NCBI RefSeq assembly: GCF_003628435.1 | Contig: NZ_RBZN01000003.1 | Span: 59,942-123,941 of the forward strand | Reading direction: 5' to 3' | DNA from: Ureibacillus endophyticus | GTDB taxonomy: Bacteria; Bacillota; Bacilli; Bacillales_A; Planococcaceae | DNA: 64,000 nt | Shown here: in pieces, positions 60,010 through 64,000 of the stretch | How the letters are laid out: each line of letters begins with the position of its first letter | How positions within the stretch are numbered: the stretch's first letter is position 1 | The notes under the pieces: generated by a model | What the model was told of the DNA's origin: nothing | Database searches by the model: none | Seen by the model: the letters and a program-made list of their open reading frames with translations, nothing else | Position numbers and translations under genes: made by a program

Positions 60010-62184
60010 ATGATTGATTCAAAATTGCTCCAATTAATTGCATCAAGTACATCGGTAAAGCCATCCCAGGCGGAGGCAGTAATTAAGCTATTAGATGATG
60101 GAAATACGGTTCCATTTATTGCTCGTTATCGAAAAGAGGCAACGGGTTCATTAGATGAAGTACAAATAAAATCAATAGAAGACCGCTATCATTACATACA
60201 GCAACTAGAACAAAGAAAAGAAGAGGTTCTTCGATTAATTGAAGAACAAGGAAAGTTAACAGAAGAATTAGCGGCTGCAATTAAAGCGGCAACAGTATTG
60301 CAACGAGTTGAAGATCTATATCGACCATATAAGCAAAAACGTAGAACGAAGGCAACGATAGCAAAAGAAAAAGGACTAGAACCATTAGCTGAAGAGTTGT
60401 TAAAGTTCTCTAAAGAGAGTGTTGAAGAGTTCGCATTAACGTTTGTCAATGAAGAAAAAGGTGTAAACAATGTAGAAGAAGCTATTGCAGGGGCAAAAGA
60501 TATTTTAGCGGAATCCTTTGCAGATGATGCTAGTATACGTGAAAAGCTTCGAAATCTTTCACGGAGAGAGGGTCGTATTATAACGACTGTTAAAGAAGCT
60601 GAAAAAGATGAAAAGAAAGTTTTCGAAATGTACTATGAATACGAAGAACCTGTAAAGCAGATTGTACCTCATCGTACACTTGCTATTAACCGTGGTGAAA
60701 AAGAAGATATAATAAAAGTTTCTATTCAAGTACCTGTAGATAAAGTGCTACAAGTTATGGAAAAAGAATGGATTCCTCAAAATTCAACTTCTCCATCTGT
60801 AACTCATGTGAAAGAAGCGATTGAGGATAGCTATAAACGTTTAATCCAGCCGTCTATTGAACGAGAGATACGTAATGAATTAACGGAAAAGGCGGAAGAA
60901 CAAGCGATTCATATTTTCTCAGAAAACTTACGTAGTCTTCTACTCCAACCACCAATGCGCGGAAAGATGGTATTAGGGGTGGACCCGGCCTATCGTACGG
61001 GATGTAAACTTGCAGTAGTAGACGAAACAGGAAAAATGTTAGAAGTAACAGCTATATACCCGCACCCACCAAAGCCAGATGTTGAAAAATCAAAATCGAT
61101 CATTAAATCTTTATTAGATAAATATCCAATCAGTATAATCGCTATTGGTAATGGTACTGCCTCACGAGAAACAGAGCAATTTATTGCAGATGTCTTAAAA
61201 GAAGTAGAAAGAGACGTTGCTTATGTAATTGTTAATGAAGCGGGTGCTTCTGTTTATTCTGCATCTGAGGTAGCACGTAACGAATTTCCAGATTTACAAG
61301 TTGAGCAACGTAGTGCAGTTTCGATAGCTAGAAGGTTACAAGATCCGCTTTCTGAGCTGGTAAAAATCGATCCAAAAGCAGTTGGTGTAGGCCAATACCA
61401 GCATGACGTTTCACAAAAAAAATTAGCAGAATCTTTAACATTCATTGTAGAAACAGCAGTAAACCAAGTAGGTGTAGATGTAAATACTGCATCCTCTTCG
61501 CTATTACAATATGTATCGGGCTTATCGAAAACCGTAGCAGAAAATATTGTTAAAGCTCGTAGTGAAGGTGGAAAATTTACTTCACGTGCTCAATTGAAAA
61601 AAATACCACGCTTAGGTGCAAAAACTTATGAACAAGCTATAGGGTTCTTACGTATACCAGAGGCGAAAAATCCACTAGATGCTACAGGAATTCACCCAGA
61701 GAGTTATAAAATAGCGGAGGATATCTTATCTGCTGCTGGATTAACAAAAAAAGATGTGGGAACTAATAAATGTGAAGAAGCACTGAAAGACGTAAATATC
61801 AAAACACTAAGTGAACAATTAGGAATCGGGGAAGTTACAGTTAAAGATATTGTGGATACTTTAATGAAACCAACTCGTGATCCACGTGATGCATTCCCTC
61901 AACCATTATTAAAGACAGATGTTTTAAAAATGGAAGATTTAAAAGTAGGAATGGAATTACAAGGTACTGTTCGAAATGTAGTGGATTTTGGTGCTTTTGT
62001 AGATATTGGAGTGAAACAGGATGGTCTTGTTCACATTTCGAAGTTACAAAAACGCAGAATTAAACACCCACTTGAAGTTGTATCGTTAGGTGACATTGTA
62101 ACAGTATGGGTGGAAAAAGTGGAAGTGGATAAAGGGCGCATCTCATTAACAATGATTACTCCTGAAAAACAAGAACAAATATAA
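60010..62184 (+). CDS. tex: Tex-family RNA-binding protein
   Basis: A 724-aa protein with the Tex layout: an N-terminal helical domain, an RNase H-like YqgF domain near residues 320-450 (GVDPAYRTGCKLAVVDETG, IAIGNGTASRETE), helix-hairpin-helix motifs near 500-560, and a C-terminal S1 domain (GMELQGTVRNVVDFGAFVDI near 646). It binds nucleic acid and affects transcription. ATG at 60010 lies near AAAGGTAGTGG; GTG at 59992 is also open. Confidence 0.94.
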   Translation: MIDSKLLQLIASSTSVKPSQAEAVIKLLDDGNTVPFIARYRKEATGSLDEVQIKSIEDRYHYIQQLEQRKEEVLRLIEEQGKLTEELAAAIKAATVLQRVEDLYRPYKQKRRTKATIAKEKGLEPLAEELLKFSKESVEEFALTFVNEEKGVNNVEEAIAGAKDILAESFADDASIREKLRNLSRREGRIITTVKEAEKDEKKVFEMYYEYEEPVKQIVPHRTLAINRGEKEDIIKVSIQVPVDKVLQVMEKEWIPQNSTSPSVTHVKEAIEDSYKRLIQPSIEREIRNELTEKAEEQAIHIFSENLRSLLLQPPMRGKMVLGVDPAYRTGCKLAVVDETGKMLEVTAIYPHPPKPDVEKSKSIIKSLLDKYPISIIAIGNGTASRETEQFIADVLKEVERDVAYVIVNEAGASVYSASEVARNEFPDLQVEQRSAVSIARRLQDPLSELVKIDPKAVGVGQYQHDVSQKKLAESLTFIVETAVNQVGVDVNTASSSLLQYVSGLSKTVAENIVKARSEGGKFTSRAQLKKIPRLGAKTYEQAIGFLRIPEAKNPLDATGIHPESYKIAEDILSAAGLTKKDVGTNKCEEALKDVNIKTLSEQLGIGEVTVKDIVDTLMKPTRDPRDAFPQPLLKTDVLKMEDLKVGMELQGTVRNVVDFGAFVDIGVKQDGLVHISKLQKRRIKHPLEVVSLGDIVTVWVEKVEVDKGRISLTMITPEKQEQI

Positions 62185-62217
62185 AATTATATTGAACTAT
62201 ATAGTGTCATATTATAT

Positions 62218-62262
62218 AAAACAAGTGAAGGGAAGTTAGCCATTCTCTATCACTTGTTTTAT
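62218..62262 (+). terminator. Rho-independent terminator after tex
   Basis: ACAAGTGA pairs with TCACTTGT, with an inner imperfect stem, then TTTATT. Confidence 0.75.
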
Positions 62263-62305
62263 TCTTAATGTATCAATAGGCTGTATCTTTTTTAGGAGGG
62301 ATAAT

Positions 62306-62764
62306 ATGTCTGACCAAGAATTACAGCGGCTAGTAGAAAAATTATCATTAGAAAAGTTTGCAGTTCCTTTTTTACATAAAGCCTATTTTAACAAACGACT
62401 AAGAACAACTGGTGGACGCTATCTTTTGAATAGCCATAATATTGAATTCAATCCGAAGTCTTATGAGATTTTTGGGATTGATGAATTGATAGGGATTATA
62501 TTGCATGAATTATGTCATTACCATTTGCATTTGCGAGGCATGGGATATAAGCATCGAGATGCAGATTTTCGTAATTTATTAAAAAAAGTTGGGGCTCCTC
62601 GCTTTTGTTCTAGTATTGAAGAAACTAAAAAGAAACAAATCACTGCAATACATATGTATGAGTGTTTAGATTGTAAGCAACAATATCCAAGAAAAAGAAG
62701 GATGAATATTGAGAAATATAGATGTGGAAAGTGCCATGGAAGATTGAAAAAGATTAGCAAATAA
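62306..62764 (+). CDS. SprT-like zinc metalloprotease-fold protein (YdcK-like)
   Basis: A 152-aa SprT-family protein with HExxH as His67-Glu68...His71 (HELCHYH) and a C-terminal zinc ribbon (CLDC...CGKC). Eukaryotic relatives repair DNA-protein crosslinks; bacterial roles are unclear. ATG follows AGGAGGG. It corresponds in position to B. subtilis ydcK and is followed by tRNA genes, as there. Confidence 0.93.
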   Translation: MSDQELQRLVEKLSLEKFAVPFLHKAYFNKRLRTTGGRYLLNSHNIEFNPKSYEIFGIDELIGIILHELCHYHLHLRGMGYKHRDADFRNLLKKVGAPRFCSSIEETKKKQITAIHMYECLDCKQQYPRKRRMNIEKYRCGKCHGRLKKISK

Positions 62765-62958
62765 GGATCAACTTAAACTCAAAATAAAGATAGTTTTTGT
62801 AAAAATAAATTAGAAAAAAGTATTGCATTTTAAATGTAGATGTTATAGAATATTTTTTGTCACTAGTTCTTAGTGCTTTATTGAATAGAAACAAACTTGT
62901 TTGTACATTCTATAAAAGGTACTGAGATACAGCTTTGAAAAAAACTTTAAAAAAAGTG

Positions 62959-62987
62959 TTGACATTAAAAAACAAACACTTTAAAAT
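62959..62987 (+). promoter_or_regulatory. Strong SigA promoter of the tRNA-rRNA cluster
   Basis: A perfect TTGACA and TAAAAT are separated by 17 bases, about 30 bases before tRNA-Asn. The upstream 180 bases (62770-62958) are AT-rich and may hold a second, weaker promoter. Confidence 0.8.
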
Positions 62988-63018
62988 AGTAAAAGTCGAT
63001 GAGCTGAAATAACAATAT

Positions 63019-63093
63019 TCCGAAGTAGCTCAGTGGTAGAGCAACCGGCTGTTAACCGGTTGGTCGTAGGTTCGAGTCCTACCTTCGGAGCCA
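63019..63093 (+). tRNA. tRNA-Asn (GTT), CCA encoded
   Basis: Acceptor TCCGAAG/CTTCGGA, anticodon GTT in GGCTGTTAACC, T-loop GGTTCGAGTCC, CCA encoded. Confidence 0.97.
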
Positions 63094-63094
63094 T

Positions 63095-63169
63095 GGCCCG
63101 TTGGTCAAGTGGTTAAGACACCGCCCTTTCACGGCGGTAACACGGGTTCGAATCCCGTACGGGTCACCA
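63095..63169 (+). tRNA. tRNA-Glu (TTC), CCA encoded
   Basis: Acceptor GGCCCGT/ACGGGTC, anticodon TTC in CCCTTTCACGG, T-loop GGTTCGAATCC. One base separates it from tRNA-Asn. Confidence 0.97.
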
Positions 63170-63201
63170 ACATTTAAACTACATATATAAAACGAAAAAA
63201 A

Positions 63202-63277
63202 GGTCCCGTGGTGTAGCGGTTAACATGCCTGCCTGTCACGCAGGAGATCGCCGGTTCGATCCCGGTCGGGACCGCCA
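63202..63277 (+). tRNA. tRNA-Asp (GTC), CCA encoded
   Basis: Acceptor GGTCCCG/CGGGACC, anticodon GTC in GCCTGTCACGC, T-loop GGTTCGATCCC. Confidence 0.97.
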
Positions 63278-63281
63278 TCGT

Positions 63282-63356
63282 TGGGGTATAGCCAAGCGGT
63301 AAGGCAACGGATTTTGATTCCGTCATGCCTAGGTTCGAATCCTAGTACCCCAGCCA
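63282..63356 (+). tRNA. tRNA-Gln (TTG), CCA encoded
   Basis: Acceptor TGGGGTA/TACCCCA, anticodon TTG in GGATTTTGATTCC, T-loop GGTTCGAATCC. Confidence 0.97.
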
Positions 63357-63363
63357 ACTTTAC

Positions 63364-63438
63364 GAGCCATTAGCTCAGTGGTAGAGCATCTGACTTTTAA
63401 TCAGAGGGTCGAAGGTTCAAGTCCTTCATGGCTCACCA
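63364..63438 (+). tRNA. tRNA-Lys (TTT), CCA encoded
   Basis: Acceptor GAGCCAT/ATGGCTC, anticodon TTT in TGACTTTTAATCA, T-loop GGTTCAAGTCC. Confidence 0.97.
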
Positions 63439-63487
63439 GTTTAATATTTGATAACAAATAATTGCTATATTAAAGTCTTCATTGAAC

Positions 63488-63573
63488 GCGGTCGTGGCGG
63501 AATGGCAGACGCGCTAGGTTGAGGACCTAGTGGGGGCAACCCTGTGGAGGTTCAAGTCCTCTCGGCCGCACCA
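63488..63573 (+). tRNA. tRNA-Leu (GAG), CCA encoded
   Basis: 86 bases with a long variable arm (TGGGGGCAACCCTGT region), acceptor GCGGTCG/CGGCCGC with one G:U, anticodon GAG in GGTTGAGGACC. Confidence 0.96.
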
Positions 63574-63594
63574 AGTAGCATGCATTTAATTACT

Positions 63595-63671
<77 letters not shown>

Positions 63672-63699
63672 AATAAAAAATAAATATATTAATAAATAT

Positions 63700-63773
63700 G
63701 CGGGTGTAGTTTAATGGTAAAACCTCAGCCTTCCAAGCTGATGTCGTGAGTTCGATTCTCATCACCCGCTCCA
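63700..63773 (+). tRNA. tRNA-Gly (TCC), CCA encoded
   Basis: Acceptor GCGGGTG/CACCCGC, anticodon TCC in GCCTTCCAAGC, T-loop AGTTCGATTCT. Confidence 0.97.
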
Positions 63774-63901
63774 ATTATTTTATTATGAACATTGAAAACT
63801 GAACAACAAAACGTTAATGAATATAGTTTCTCATTAAATTGAGGAACAAATTTTGGACATCAATTTTGATGCCAGCAATTTTTTGAGCTTTATCAAATTC
63901 T

Positions 63902-64000
63902 TTTATGGAGAGTTTGATCCTGGCTCAGGACGAACGCTGGCGGCGTGCCTAATACATGCAAGTCGAGCGGACCTTTAGAAGCTTGCTTCTGAAGGTTAGC
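63902..64000 (+). rRNA. 16S ribosomal RNA (5' end, partial)
   Basis: The conserved 5' end GAGAGTTTGATCCTGGCTCA and CGAACGCTGGCGGCGTGCCT are present; the first variable loop (GGACCTTTAGAAGCTTGC) is of Planococcaceae type. The exact 5' end is set by comparison with Bacillus (TTTATNGGAG) and may differ by a base or two. The 126 bases after tRNA-Gly contain TTGAAAACTGAAC, common in rRNA spacers, and no strong promoter. Confidence 0.95.

Overview
The window is low-GC chromosomal DNA from a Gram-positive, Bacillales-type bacterium, most likely a member of the Planococcaceae (Lysinibacillus/Rummeliibacillus/Ureibacillus relatives). This rests on the AT-rich codon use, the AGGAGG-type ribosome binding sites with frequent TTG/GTG starts, the MntR/CodY/Fur/SigB regulatory style, the first ~100 bases of a Bacillales 16S rRNA, and a right-hand gene order (ddl-murF-cshA-ydbS-ydbT-rhomboid-acpS-ydcC-alr-mazEF-rsb-sigB-tex-sprT) that I know from Bacillus subtilis. 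The genus call is an inference. I see no phage, insertion sequence, conjugative element or CRISPR array; almost everything is ordinary core or near-core genome.

Layout. 1-6.9 kb: a partial SAM methyltransferase, proline symporter PutP, ribosome-associated GTPase HflX, a di/tripeptide transporter behind two CodY-like boxes, and a lipoprotein. 7.0-11.0 kb: a Fur-box-controlled siderophore ABC importer (two permeases, ATPase, and a separately promoted binding lipoprotein). 11.1-15.7 kb: a PAP2 phosphatase, a ZIP metal transporter whose promoter carries an MntR-like site, an NAD(P)-binding protein, and thrC-thrB. 15.7-16.45 kb: a gene-free stretch with four degenerate copies of a repeat and an orphan terminator. 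16.5-23 kb: an RpiR regulator, PpaC pyrophosphatase, a FAD/Rieske oxidoreductase, a DsbA/FrnE-like protein, azoreductase AzoR with a MhqR-like operator, a YceI-family pseudogene and a HxlR regulator. 23-31 kb: MurB, ExoA, a penicillin-acylase-family Ntn hydrolase, ComFB-like protein, MntR, CvfB, DUF1002 protein, GNAT protein and small proteins. 31-36.4 kb: MFS permease, an acetyl-CoA hydrolase/transferase, a LytTR regulator and an AraC regulator. 36.5-44.7 kb: YidC, a VanY-like peptidase, cardiolipin synthase, a YwqG-like protein, an MFS exporter, a 43-aa protein, RodA and an unknown protein. 44.9-62.8 kb: cell-wall genes ddl-murF, esterase, CshA helicase, PH-domain membrane proteins, rhomboid, AcpS, YdcC, Alr, a MazEF pair, RsbT-RsbU-RsbV-RsbW-SigB, Tex and SprT. 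63.0-64.0 kb: eight tRNA genes followed directly by the start of a 16S rRNA gene.

How the genes work together. Several regulator-target pairs can be read from the sequence: Fur boxes on the siderophore importer, an MntR-like box on the ZIP transporter with mntR itself about 16 kb away, CodY-like boxes on the peptide transporter, an MhqR-like operator on azoR, and a SigB promoter inside the rsb-sigB operon. The sigB locus is notable for carrying rsbT-rsbU but no adjacent rsbR/rsbS (stressosome) and no rsbX. The least explained pieces are the 15.87-16.36 kb repeat block, the nested dyad in front of the 43-aa gene, and short leader reading frames before the ComFB-like gene. I did not find a convincing wholly new multi-gene system. 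All family assignments are from reading motifs and remembered proteins; no database search was run.
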